Below are positions 1 to 7,895 of a stretch of 61,550 nucleotides of DNA, one piece after another (the first letter of the stretch is position 1; every line of letters starts with the position of its first letter). A program made the position numbers and the translations under genes. Origin of the DNA: SKKY01 sp964622305 (GTDB lineage Bacteria > Bacillota > Peptococcia > Peptococcales > SKKY01); the NCBI GenBank assembly GCA_964622305.1, contig CAZUPR010000002.1, positions 1 through 61,550 of the forward strand, in the 5' to 3' direction. The notes under the pieces are model-generated. The model was not told the DNA's origin and did no database searches. It saw only the letters and a list, made by a program, of their open reading frames with translations.

Positions 1-2
1 AC

Positions 3-92
3 TTCCTTCTGATGCACGCCATGGGTCCAAACGTTGCTGGTGTACTTGGTTCAGCTGTTGCTGCCGGTGTACTTCTGTCAATGTTCGGTTAA
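3..92 (+). CDS. Na+-translocating decarboxylase beta subunit, 3' end only
   Basis: Only the last 29 codons are present; the gene begins outside the window. The tail reads FLLMHAMGPNVAGVLGSAVA and ends in MFG. This matches the strongly conserved C-terminus of the OadB/GcdB/MmdB family, the membrane subunit that couples biotin-dependent decarboxylation (oxaloacetate, glutaconyl-CoA or methylmalonyl-CoA) to Na+ export. The tail cannot tell which substrate is used. A hairpin terminator follows 12 bases after the stop, so this is the last gene of its operon. Codon use (GGT, GCT, GTA, CTT) resembles the SLC13 genes later in the window and suggests high expression. Confidence 0.8.
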   Translation, partial: FLLMHAMGPNVAGVLGSAVAAGVLLSMFG

Positions 93-103
93 TAAGTCCT
101 AAA

Positions 104-130
104 AGAGATGGCTTTTGCCATCTCTTTTTT
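104..130 (+). terminator. Rho-independent terminator after the decarboxylase subunit
   Basis: A perfect 9-bp stem (AGAGATGGC / GCCATCTCT) with a TTTT loop is followed by a run of T. It separates the decarboxylase operon from rsmD. Confidence 0.92.
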
Positions 131-169
131 TATTGTATAATAACTTATAAGAAATAAAGGAGGCAGATT

Positions 170-730
170 TTGCGAATAACTGGCGGTCTATACAGAGGCT
201 TTCAATTAAAAAGTAAAAAAGGATTGGAAACCAGGCCCAGCTCAGACAGAGTAAAAGAAGCCATCTTTTCGAGTATTACTTTTAAATTACCTTCGGCCCT
301 TATATTAGACCTTTTTGCGGGTTCTGGAGCCCTGGCTCTTGATGCTTTAAGCAGAGGTGGTGCCTTTGCCTGGATAGTAGAGAAAGATAAAGAAGCCTTT
401 GACTCTATAATGGAGAATGTAAAAAAGCTAGATTTAAAGGATCAGTGCAGATTAATCAGGAATAGCTGGGAAGAAGCCCTGATTCTGGCCAAAAAAGAAA
501 ATCTTATTTTTGATCTGATTTTTTTAGATCCTCCATATTATGGTAAGTATCTTGAAGAAGCTATAAAAAAAATAAGTTACTTTGATCTTCTAAGCCCTAA
601 GGGGGTCTTAATAGCTGAGACATTTAAGAAAAATCCTTGTCAAAATTTAGAAGTTGAAAAGTTGGAAATTGTAAAAGAAGCTCTTTATGGGGATACAAAA
701 ATCTTATATTTTCAAAAAAGAGGGGTATAA
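170..730 (+). CDS. rsmD: 16S rRNA (guanine966-N2)-methyltransferase RsmD
   Basis: This 186-residue protein is the usual RsmD length. It shows the N-terminal RITGG, the SAM-binding motif I LDLFAGSGALALDALSRG near residues 46-63, and the catalytic DPPYY motif near residue 121 that marks N6-adenine/N2-guanine methylases. RsmD methylates G966 of 16S rRNA in the small subunit. The start is a TTG, chosen because AAAGGAGG lies at the right distance upstream and no ATG fits. In many Firmicutes coaD follows rsmD; here it does not, and a coiled-coil gene starts two bases after the stop. Confidence 0.93.
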   Translation: MRITGGLYRGFQLKSKKGLETRPSSDRVKEAIFSSITFKLPSALILDLFAGSGALALDALSRGGAFAWIVEKDKEAFDSIMENVKKLDLKDQCRLIRNSWEEALILAKKENLIFDLIFLDPPYYGKYLEEAIKKISYFDLLSPKGVLIAETFKKNPCQNLEVEKLEIVKEALYGDTKILYFQKRGV

Positions 731-732
731 AA

Positions 733-1299
733 ATGGAAATAATTAATGTAATCGAAGAATTAGAGAGAGAAATACAGGCAGCAAAAAGAATGCCTCTGAC
801 AGACAAAATAATTATTGACGAGGATCTCCTTTTTAACTATGTAGATGCTTTAAGGGCTCATATTCCTGAAGACATAAGGCAGGCTCAATGGATTAACAAA
901 GAAAGAGACCGTCTCATTAAAGATGCCAAGGACGAAGCAAAGAAAATTGTAGACTCTACAGAAAACAAAATGATGGAAATGTGTGATGACAAGGAAATCA
1001 TAAAAATAGCTAACCAAAAGGCAAAAGAAATTATCGAAAAAGCCAATCAAAAAGCTGCCTTGATAGTTCAGGGTTCTTATGAGTATGTAGATGAGGTAAT
1101 GGGTGATATAGAAAAAAGAATGGACAGACAGCTTAAAGAGATTAGGGCTGGCAAAACCGAAGTCAAATCAACCATTAATAAGTATAAGATGAAACAATCG
1201 GGATCCTTAACAACCATGACTGCCATGACCAATGTGCCAGCAGAAAATCAGGAAAACAAGCTTTCTCCTAATCAGAAAGATACAGGGGAGAGGATGTAA
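733..1299 (+). CDS. Coiled-coil protein (ATPase/F-type b-subunit-like family), function unknown
   Basis: This 188-residue protein is almost wholly charged and helical (repeated EAKKI, KAKEIIEKAN, EKRMDRQLKEI). It has no signal peptide or membrane segment, and its tail (about residues 155-188) is polar and low-complexity. Similar proteins lie next to rsmD/coaD in other Clostridia and are often labelled ATPase or DivIVA-like on coiled-coil similarity alone. I see no nucleotide-binding motif. It starts two bases after rsmD and is probably co-transcribed. Its last 32 bases overlap the 3' end of tmcAL on the opposite strand. Confidence 0.7.
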   Translation: MEIINVIEELEREIQAAKRMPLTDKIIIDEDLLFNYVDALRAHIPEDIRQAQWINKERDRLIKDAKDEAKKIVDSTENKMMEMCDDKEIIKIANQKAKEIIEKANQKAALIVQGSYEYVDEVMGDIEKRMDRQLKEIRAGKTEVKSTINKYKMKQSGSLTTMTAMTNVPAENQENKLSPNQKDTGERM

Positions 1300-2479
1300 A
1301 CTCCTGCTGATAAGCTCCATATCTTCCTGTTTTTTGTGCTAAAGCGTAAATATTTGTAGCTTTTACTTCAAAGTCTAATTGCCTCTTAAGATTTTTGTCT
1401 GCTTTCTTATAGTTGGAAGCAAACTTATCTATCAGGGGTAGCTTAGACTTTTCTTTTATTAAGGTTATTACTTCCTTTCCTTTAGAATTAAAAGCAAGGA
1501 CCCTTATGTACAAGGGCAGGTCATGAGAATAGTCCTTTGTCATGCCTAAAAGAAGCTCAGCCATAATCCGCTGAACCCTGCTTTCAGGGTATCTTTTACT
1601 CTTGGTGATCCTAATCATATCTTCTAAATTGGCTGCTTCTGACAGACTCTTTAAAAGCCTGTTTTCTAAGCCTTCATTTATACTTAGGATGTTTTTAAGC
1701 TCTTGAAGGTTGGCCTTTCTTAAAGAATAGAAAATCTCTCTGGAAAAGTCTTCTAAAAAGACAGGCTTAAAACCTTCTTTATATAATCTTTCTATTACTT
1801 CCAGGCTGGCAGCTGGCAGGTAATTTTTATAAGCAGGCTGATTTCTTTCAATAAGACTTCTTATATGGGTAGCCGAGGCAATATCCTGATGGACCTCTGA
1901 TCCGTGGTAATGGCCTATCCTTTCAATGTAGACTGGTTCTATGGGGCTCTCTAAAAGTTTAATTGCCTTTAAGTAGTTCAAGGCCAAAATTAAGTTAGGT
2001 TGATTTAAGTCCAGAGAAAAGGATGGAAAAAACTCTTTGATAGCTAATTCTCTGGCTGCAGGTAAAGAGAGGCCCAGTCCTAAATTGTTTTTAAGGACTG
2101 ACTTATAATCTTCATTTTCATGGGCAAGAAAGGCAGCTAAAGCTTCTAAGTCTTCAGCGTTGCCCTCTTCCAGACCAAAAGCCAGATGGCTTACCAGGCC
2201 AGTATTATTTAAAATATAAAGGCTGTTAAAGGCAAAATACCAGGCTGATCTTGCTGAGAAAAGAACAGGTAATTCTATAACCAAATCAAGGCCGTTTAAA
2301 ATAGCCATTTCAGCCCTTTGCCATTTATTAAAGAGAGCAGGCTGACCTCTTTGCAGAAAATTGCTGCTCATTATAGCTACACTGTAATCAGCCTTGGCGG
2401 CCTTTTTCGCCTCTTTTAAATGATAGGCGTGTCCCTTATGGAAGGGATTATATTCAGCTACTATACCCAGGACTTTCAT
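1268..2479 (-). CDS. tmcAL: tRNA(Met) cytidine acetate ligase TmcAL (YlbM family)
   Basis: The start at 2479 (MKVLGIVAEYNPFHKGH) is preferred over an in-frame GTG nine bases upstream. The GTG overlaps the AAGGAG ribosome site, while the ATG sits 8 bases after it. The N-terminus carries the nucleotidyltransferase signature (AEYNPFHKGHAYHL) followed by SSNFLQRGQPALFNKWQRAEMA. This is the pattern of TmcAL, which uses acetate and ATP to make N4-acetylcytidine at the wobble base of elongator tRNA-Met. About 403 residues, the normal size. It is transcribed against its neighbours and its stop lies inside the end of the upstream plus-strand gene. Confidence 0.9.
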   Translation of the reverse strand: MKVLGIVAEYNPFHKGHAYHLKEAKKAAKADYSVAIMSSNFLQRGQPALFNKWQRAEMAILNGLDLVIELPVLFSARSAWYFAFNSLYILNNTGLVSHLAFGLEEGNAEDLEALAAFLAHENEDYKSVLKNNLGLGLSLPAARELAIKEFFPSFSLDLNQPNLILALNYLKAIKLLESPIEPVYIERIGHYHGSEVHQDIASATHIRSLIERNQPAYKNYLPAASLEVIERLYKEGFKPVFLEDFSREIFYSLRKANLQELKNILSINEGLENRLLKSLSEAANLEDMIRITKSKRYPESRVQRIMAELLLGMTKDYSHDLPLYIRVLAFNSKGKEVITLIKEKSKLPLIDKFASNYKKADKNLKRQLDFEVKATNIYALAQKTGRYGAYQQEFTSSPLYLSD

Positions 2480-2545
2480 TATCAGCACTCCTTTTTAGTA
2501 ATATACCACAGATAGGCAAGGGCAAAAAGGATTTATCTGAAATTC

Positions 2546-2574
2546 TTGACAGAATACTTATTTTTACCTATACT
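2546..2574 (+). promoter_or_regulatory. Sigma-A promoter for the yceD-rpmF transcript
   Basis: TTGACA at 2546-2551 and TATACT at 2569-2574 are separated by exactly 17 bases. The predicted transcription start (about 2581-2583) falls on or next to the ATG of the next gene, so there is no room for a ribosome binding site. Confidence 0.85.
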
Positions 2575-2582
2575 AACTTAGT

Positions 2583-3071
2583 ATGTTAACTATTAATACT
2601 GATGGCTACAGTCCCAAGACTGGACAGCCTGTTTTTCAGGATAGGGTGACCTTTAAAGAAGGCCAGGAAGAATTTATTTTTGATATTATTATTCACTGGC
2701 AAGCAGACTCTTTTATACTTGAAGGTAAGCTCCTGGCAGGAGCAGAATCAGAATGCAGCAGATGCCTTAAAGTTATTAAAGGGAAAGAAGATTTTTCTTT
2801 TAAGGATCTTTACCTGAGAAATCCCGACCATATAAGTAAATATGAAGAAGAATTTACTGGTAACATTTTTTTTGCAGAAGATGGTATAATTAATCTGGCT
2901 GATAGTCTTATTGCAGCCCTGACAGAGTATAAACTGGAAAAAGTTTTATGCTCTGAAAATTGTAAGGGTCTCTGCCATGTTTGTGGGGTAAATTTAAATG
3001 AGGCAGATTGTAAGTGCGATAATGAGGATTTAGATCCAAGGCTTGAGATATTAAAAAAGTTTAAATTTTAA
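2583..3071 (+). CDS. DUF177/YceD-family protein upstream of rpmF
   Basis: This 162-residue protein contains the family pattern: a CSRCLK motif in the middle (ECSRCLKVI) and a C-terminal cysteine cluster (CSENCKGLCHVCGVNLNEADCKC), both probably zinc-binding. YceD-type proteins are typically encoded just before rpmF and are linked to 23S rRNA and large-subunit production. It starts at the first ATG after a consensus promoter with almost no 5' leader, so translation may be leaderless. An alternative is a later start, but the next in-frame candidates would remove conserved sequence and have no better ribosome site. Confidence 0.85.
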   Translation: MLTINTDGYSPKTGQPVFQDRVTFKEGQEEFIFDIIIHWQADSFILEGKLLAGAESECSRCLKVIKGKEDFSFKDLYLRNPDHISKYEEEFTGNIFFAEDGIINLADSLIAALTEYKLEKVLCSENCKGLCHVCGVNLNEADCKCDNEDLDPRLEILKKFKF

Positions 3072-3100
3072 CAGATATCCTGTTTAGGAGGTGTAGTGCA

Positions 3101-3298
3101 ATGGCTGTACAAAAGAGTAAAAAATCAAAATCAAAGGCAAGAAGAACCCTGTCTGCCTGGATGAAAATGGATAAGCCAACAGTTATGGAATGTCCACAAT
3201 GCCACCAATTAAAGTTACCTCACAGAATTTGCCCTGAATGTGGTTACTATAATGGCAGAGAAGTTATATCCAAAACAGGAAAAGCAGATAAAGAGTAA
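3101..3298 (+). CDS. rpmF: 50S ribosomal protein L32
   Basis: This 65-residue protein begins MAVQKSKKSKSKARRTLSAW and contains two CxxC pairs (CPQC and CPEC), so it is the zinc-binding (C+) form of bL32. AGGAGG lies before the ATG. It follows yceD by 29 bases, the conserved yceD-rpmF pair, and is closed by a strong terminator before fapR. Confidence 0.97.
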   Translation: MAVQKSKKSKSKARRTLSAWMKMDKPTVMECPQCHQLKLPHRICPECGYYNGREVISKTGKADKE

Positions 3299-3322
3299 GA
3301 AAATAAGTTAAAAAAAGAAATG

Positions 3323-3362
3323 AATCTTCAGACAAAGACGTCTGGAGATTTTTTTTATTTTT
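3323..3362 (+). terminator. Rho-independent terminator after rpmF
   Basis: The stem AATCTTCAGAC / GTCTGGAGATT (one G-T pair) has a 6-base loop and is followed by a long T tract. It separates the ribosomal-protein transcript from the fapR promoter. Confidence 0.88.
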
Positions 3363-3365
3363 TTC

Positions 3366-3416
3366 TTGCTTTTTTTATGACTATTATTTATACTTGGTAT
3401 TGTTACCAGGTACTAA
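3366..3416 (+). promoter_or_regulatory. fapR promoter with overlapping FapR-like operator
   Basis: TTGCTT (3366-3371) and TATACT (3389-3394) are 17 bases apart, giving a start near 3401. At 3400-3416 lies TTGTTACCAGGTACTAA, a near-palindrome that resembles the known FapR box (about TTAGTACC-x-GGTACTAA). It lies right over the predicted start, where FapR would block initiation. This supports autoregulation of the whole fatty-acid operon and relief by malonyl-CoA/malonyl-ACP. Confidence 0.8.
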
Positions 3417-3436
3417 TACTTTTAAAGGTGATTGAA

Positions 3437-3988
3437 ATGAAAAGATATGCAAGAAAAGAAAGGCAAGATGAAGTTAAAAATCTGATTGCAGCAAATCCCT
3501 TTATTACCGATGAGGAATTGGCAAAAGAATACAATTGCAGTATTCAGACAATTCGTTTGGACAGGCTCCTTTTAGGAATTCCGGAAGTAAGGGAAAGAAT
3601 GAGAACTGTAGCAGAAGAAAATTATAAAAAGGTAAAATCAGCAAAAGACTATGAAATAGTTGGTGAGCTTTTAGATATAGAGCTGGACAGCAAGGGAAGC
3701 TCCCTTATGGTAGTTGTTCCTGATATGGTTTCAGATAAGAATAATATTTGCCGGGGCCACCATATTTACGCCCAGGCCAGTATGTTGGCCCTTTCAATGG
3801 CTGACGCAGAGATTGCCCTGACAGGCAGTGCCAGAGTTCGTTATAAAAGACCTGTATATCTAAATGAGAAATTGGTTGCCAAGGCTTTTGTGGCCAAAAG
3901 GAGATCAAATAAGCTTTTGATAAAGGTTGTAACCAGGTCAGGTGCTGAAGAAGTTTTTACCGGGAAATTCATTATAGTTACCCGCTAG
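3437..3988 (+). CDS. fapR: Malonyl-CoA-responsive transcription repressor FapR
   Basis: The start at 3437 (MKRYARKERQDEV) follows AAAGGTG. An in-frame upstream start at 3320 would run through the terminator and promoter and is rejected. About 183 residues: an N-terminal HTH (roughly 15-45; TDEELAKEYNCSIQTIRLDR), a linker, then a hot-dog fold (roughly 70-183) with RGHHIYAQASMLA. FapR represses fatty-acid and phospholipid genes and is released by malonyl-CoA or malonyl-ACP. It heads the operon it is expected to control, followed 11 bases later by plsX. Confidence 0.95.
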   Translation: MKRYARKERQDEVKNLIAANPFITDEELAKEYNCSIQTIRLDRLLLGIPEVRERMRTVAEENYKKVKSAKDYEIVGELLDIELDSKGSSLMVVVPDMVSDKNNICRGHHIYAQASMLALSMADAEIALTGSARVRYKRPVYLNEKLVAKAFVAKRRSNKLLIKVVTRSGAEEVFTGKFIIVTR

Positions 3989-3999
3989 GAGGTAAGATT

Positions 4000-4992
4000 A
4001 TGAGAGTAGCATTGGACGCTATGGGTGGCGATAAGGCTCCTGAAGAGATTGTAAAAGGTGCCCTTAAGGCTATAGAGCTTTACCCTGAGATAGAAAAAAT
4101 TTATCTGGTTGGTAAAGAAGAAGAAATAAGAAAATATCTTAAAAATGACATAGATAAAATAGAAATTAAGGATGCCAGAGAAGTTATTGAAATGGATGAC
4201 CATCCAGCTTTGGCCTACAGAAAGAAAAAAGATGCCTCTATGACAGTAGCAACAAGAATGGTAAAAGAAGGCCAGGCTCATGCCATCATTTCGGCCGGCA
4301 ATACTGGCGGCCAAATGACCTCTTCGCTTTTTGTCCTAGGTAGAATCAGAGGAATAGCAAGACCTGCTATAGCGACACCCCTGCCCTCCTTAGAGGGTGT
4401 CACCCTCCTCTTAGATTCTGGAGCCAACACCGATTGTACGGTTGAAAATATGGAACAGTTTGCCCTCATGGGTTCAATCTATTCCAAAAAAGTCTATAAA
4501 GTTGCCAGCCCAAGAGTAGGCCTTGTTAATATAGGCAGTGAGAAAACCAAGGGAAATGAATTGGCCATAAAAAGTTATGAAAAATTAGAAGAAATGGAAG
4601 CTATTAATTTCATAGGAAATATAGAAGGCCGGGATATACCACGTGGTAAGGCAGATGTTATAGTTGCTGATGGCTTTACAGGGAATATAATTCTTAAGCT
4701 CATGGAAGGTATGGGTAAAAGCTTTATTGGAATAATTAAAGGACAAATAGACAAATCCTTTAAAAATAAGCTGGGTGCTTTTTTGATGAAAGATGCACTT
4801 ATGGAATTAAAGAGAAAATCTGACTACAGTGAAATTGGTGGCGCCCCTCTTTTAGGTGTCGATGGCATTAGTATAATTTGCCATGGCTCTTCTGATGCCA
4901 AAGCCATCCATAATGCTATAAGAGTGGCTATAGAGTGTAAAAAAGAAGATTACGTTCAGGCTATTAAAGATGAACTTCAGGGAGAAAAATAA
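4000..4992 (+). CDS. plsX: Phosphate acyltransferase PlsX
   Basis: This 330-residue protein begins MRVALDAMGGDKAPEEIVKG, the family hallmark, and has the usual length. PlsX converts acyl-ACP and phosphate to acyl-phosphate, the donor for PlsY in phosphatidic acid synthesis, at the inner face of the membrane. AGGAGGT precedes the ATG. It lies between fapR and fabH, the standard Firmicutes order, and is part of the FapR operon. Confidence 0.97.
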   Translation: MRVALDAMGGDKAPEEIVKGALKAIELYPEIEKIYLVGKEEEIRKYLKNDIDKIEIKDAREVIEMDDHPALAYRKKKDASMTVATRMVKEGQAHAIISAGNTGGQMTSSLFVLGRIRGIARPAIATPLPSLEGVTLLLDSGANTDCTVENMEQFALMGSIYSKKVYKVASPRVGLVNIGSEKTKGNELAIKSYEKLEEMEAINFIGNIEGRDIPRGKADVIVADGFTGNIILKLMEGMGKSFIGIIKGQIDKSFKNKLGAFLMKDALMELKRKSDYSEIGGAPLLGVDGISIICHGSSDAKAIHNAIRVAIECKKEDYVQAIKDELQGEK

Positions 4993-4995
4993 ATA

Positions 4996-6009
4996 ATGAT
5001 ATCAGCAGGAATAATTGGAACAGGTTCATACCTGCCCGAAAATATTTTAACCAATGAGTATTTTACTAACTATTTGGATACAAGCGATGAATGGATAGTC
5101 TCAAGAACAGGTATAAAAGAAAGAAGAAAAGCAGCCCCGGGCAAAACAAGTTCAGACCTGGGTGCCATAGCTGCCAAAAGAGCCATTGAAGATGCCGGAC
5201 TCTTACCAGAAGATATTGATTTAATAATAACAGCAACAGTAACTCCAGACATGCTTCTTCCCTCAACAGCCTGTCTGATTCAAGAGAAAATAAATGCTTC
5301 AAATGCAGCGGCCTTTGACCTTAATGCGGCCTGTTCAGGCTTTATTTACGGTTTAAGTGTTGCCAATGCTTTTGTAAAATCAGGTGTTTATAAAAATGTT
5401 CTAGTTATAGGAACAGAAGTTTTAAGTGCTGTTCTGGATCCAAATGACAGAAGGACGGTAGTTCTTTTTGGTGATGGAGCTGGAGCTGCAATTGTATCAG
5501 AGGTTGAAGAGGGCATGGGCTTTTTGGCCTTTGATCTGGGTGCTGATGGCTCAGGTGGTGATGTTCTGAGAGTTGATGCAGGTGGCTCTAAAATGCCAGC
5601 CAGCCAGGAGACTATAGATACAGGAGCCCACTATGTAAAAATGATGGGTAAAGAAGTTTTTAAATTTGCTGTAAAAATTTTAGGTATAACCAGTCGCAGG
5701 GTTTTGGAAAAAGCAGGTATCAGCAATGAAGATGTAGATTTTTTAATTCCTCATCAGGCCAATATCAGAATTGTTGACGCTGCCCTCAGACGCTTTAAGA
5801 TATCAAAAGACAAGACCATGATAAACTTAGAAAAATATGGAAACACTTCTGGTGCATCCATACCTATCGCTTTGGACGAGGCCGTAAAACTTGGCCGCAT
5901 AAAAGAAAATGATAGGGTGGTTATGGTTGGCTTTGGAGCCGGTCTTACTTGGGCCTCTACAGTCATGAAGTATACCTTCACCAGGAAGGGAGAGAAAATA
6001 AGTGCTTAA
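4996..6009 (+). CDS. fabH: 3-oxoacyl-ACP synthase III (FabH)
   Basis: The protein has 337 residues. The catalytic triad is visible: Cys113 in LNAACSGF, His253 in PHQAN and Asn283 in YGNTSGAS. FabH starts chain elongation by condensing acyl-CoA with malonyl-ACP; in Firmicutes branched primers are common, but the sequence alone does not show primer choice. It starts 3 bases after plsX and its stop overlaps the start of fabK by 8 bases, so translation is coupled. Confidence 0.97.
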   Translation: MISAGIIGTGSYLPENILTNEYFTNYLDTSDEWIVSRTGIKERRKAAPGKTSSDLGAIAAKRAIEDAGLLPEDIDLIITATVTPDMLLPSTACLIQEKINASNAAAFDLNAACSGFIYGLSVANAFVKSGVYKNVLVIGTEVLSAVLDPNDRRTVVLFGDGAGAAIVSEVEEGMGFLAFDLGADGSGGDVLRVDAGGSKMPASQETIDTGAHYVKMMGKEVFKFAVKILGITSRRVLEKAGISNEDVDFLIPHQANIRIVDAALRRFKISKDKTMINLEKYGNTSGASIPIALDEAVKLGRIKENDRVVMVGFGAGLTWASTVMKYTFTRKGEKISA

Positions 6010-6934
6010 AACAGAAATTTGCCAGATTTTAGGAATAGAATATCCAATTTTTCAAGGAGGTATGGCCTGGGCTGCAACAGCTGAATTAGCAGCAGCAGTA
6101 AGTAATGCAGGTGGCTTTGGCATAATTGGTGCTGGGAATGCCCCAAAAGAAGTCGTTGTTAAAGAAATTAGAAAGGCTAAAGAGCTGACAGATAAGCCCT
6201 TTGGTGTAAATATATATTTTATTTCGCCCTTTGTTGATGAAGTAATAGAGGGAATTATTGAAGAAAAAGTTACAGCAGTTACTACTGGTGCCGGTAATCC
6301 AGGAAAATACATCCAGACTTTTAAAGATGCAGGAATTAAGGTCTTCCCTCTAGTTTCCTCAGTTGCCCTGGCCAAGAGACTGGCCAGAACAGGGGTGGAT
6401 GGCTTAATCGCAGAGGGAATGGAATGTGGCGGCCATACTGGCGAAATTACTACCATGGCTCTTATTCCTCAAATCGTGGATGCCGTTGATATTCCTGTAA
6501 TAGCAGCAGGTGGTCTTTTTGACGGCCGTTCAATGGCTGCAGCTTTTTGCCTGGGAGCACAGGGTATCCAGATGGGTACTCGCTTCTTAGCCAGCCATGA
6601 GTGTACTATTCATGAAAATTATAAGGATGCTCTGATTAAAGCTGGTGACAGGGCAACTACTCTTACTGGCTACAAGGGTCATTATGTAAGAGTTTTGAAA
6701 AATAAGCTTACTAAGGATTATGATGAGCTTATCAGATCAGGAGCCAGCGAAGAAGAAGTAGGAAAATTAGGAGCAGGCAGACTTCGTCTGGCAGTTGTAG
6801 AGGGAGACAGTCAAATGGGTTCCCTTATGGCTGGCCAGGTTGCTTCTATGATTAAAGAAAAAGAATCCTGCCAGGAGATAATCAATGATTTGGTCTCTGG
6901 TGCAGAAAAAACATTAAAGAGATTTTGCCAATAA
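6002..6934 (+). CDS. fabK: Enoyl-ACP reductase II (FabK), FMN-dependent
   Basis: It starts at a GTG inside the fabH stop region. The 310 residues contain the FabK/nitronate monooxygenase TIM-barrel pattern: YPIFQGGMAW at the N-terminus, SNAGGFGIIG, the active-site His in ECGGHTG (near residue 144), and PVIAAGGLFDG plus GAQGIQMGTRFLAS for FMN phosphate binding. FabK reduces the enoyl-ACP double bond with NAD(P)H. No fabI or fabL is seen in the operon, so this is the likely main enoyl reductase. It lacks the cysteine cluster found in the second paralogue at 8976-9926. Confidence 0.93.
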   Translation: MLKTEICQILGIEYPIFQGGMAWAATAELAAAVSNAGGFGIIGAGNAPKEVVVKEIRKAKELTDKPFGVNIYFISPFVDEVIEGIIEEKVTAVTTGAGNPGKYIQTFKDAGIKVFPLVSSVALAKRLARTGVDGLIAEGMECGGHTGEITTMALIPQIVDAVDIPVIAAGGLFDGRSMAAAFCLGAQGIQMGTRFLASHECTIHENYKDALIKAGDRATTLTGYKGHYVRVLKNKLTKDYDELIRSGASEEEVGKLGAGRLRLAVVEGDSQMGSLMAGQVASMIKEKESCQEIINDLVSGAEKTLKRFCQ

Positions 6935-6952
6935 TTTTGGCCAGGAGGTAAA

Positions 6953-7885
6953 ATGAAGAAAACAGCTTTCATATTCCCAGGTCAGGGATCCCAGTACCCA
7001 GGTATGGGCAAGGAAATAGCCCAGGCATATCCCCAGGCTATGGAGATTTTTAAAAAAGCAGATGAAAAATTAGGCTACTCTTTGTCAGACCTTTGTTTTG
7101 AGGGTCCGGAAGAAAAGTTAAAAATAACCCAATATACACAACCAGCACTTTTGACAACCAGCATAGCTATTCTAAAAGCTTTCCAGTCATCTGGTATAGA
7201 GGCTGATTTTGCAGCCGGCCACAGCCTGGGTGAATACTCAGCCCTGGTTTGTGCCCAGTCTCTGGATTTTCAGGATGCTGTTGGCCTGGTAGAAAAAAGA
7301 GGACTTTATATGTCAGAAGCCTACCCACCTGGTCAGGGTACTATGGCTGCCATCCTTGGTTTACCAGAGGAGAACATAGAAGGCCTTTGTAAAGAGGCCA
7401 GTAAAGTGGGTCTGGTTGAGCCGGCAAATTATAATTGCCCCGGCCAGTTAGTTTTAGCAGGTAAGACAGAAGGGGTAAGAGAGGCTATGAGAATAGCCAA
7501 GGATTTTGGTGCCAAAAGGGCAATTGAATTAGCAGTTAGTGGCCCCTTCCATTCATCCCTCTTAGAAGTTGCAGGAAAAAGACTCTTAGAGGCTATGGAA
7601 GATATCTCTTTTTCTGATCCAAAATTAAGGGTTGTTGCTAACGTATCAGCCCAAGAGGTAATGACCAGCCAGGAAGTTAAAGAGGCCCTTTTCAGACAGG
7701 TAAACAGCTCAGTAAAATGGGAACAATCAGTCAGATACATGATTGACCAGGGAGTAGAGAGATTCGTAGAAATTGGCCCTGGCAAGGTTCTCTCAGGCCT
7801 GGTAAGAAAAATATCCAATCAAGTGGAAACTTTCAATATAGAGGATTTGGCCAGTTTGGAAAAAACAATCTCCGGATTGAAATGA
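6953..7885 (+). CDS. fabD: Malonyl-CoA:ACP transacylase (FabD)
   Basis: This 310-residue protein has IFPGQGSQYPGMGKE at the N-terminus, the nucleophile Ser91 in GHSLGEYSA, and a GPFHS motif carrying the catalytic His. It loads malonyl groups onto ACP. CAGGAGGT precedes the ATG. It follows fabK by 18 bases and fabG starts about 10 bases after its stop. Confidence 0.97.
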   Translation: MKKTAFIFPGQGSQYPGMGKEIAQAYPQAMEIFKKADEKLGYSLSDLCFEGPEEKLKITQYTQPALLTTSIAILKAFQSSGIEADFAAGHSLGEYSALVCAQSLDFQDAVGLVEKRGLYMSEAYPPGQGTMAAILGLPEENIEGLCKEASKVGLVEPANYNCPGQLVLAGKTEGVREAMRIAKDFGAKRAIELAVSGPFHSSLLEVAGKRLLEAMEDISFSDPKLRVVANVSAQEVMTSQEVKEALFRQVNSSVKWEQSVRYMIDQGVERFVEIGPGKVLSGLVRKISNQVETFNIEDLASLEKTISGLK

Positions 7886-7895
7886 GGTGCAAAAA

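Noticed and set aside
3320..3436. N-terminal extension of FapR from 3320
   Set aside because: It covers the rpmF terminator, the promoter and the FapR box. The family N-terminus begins at 3437.
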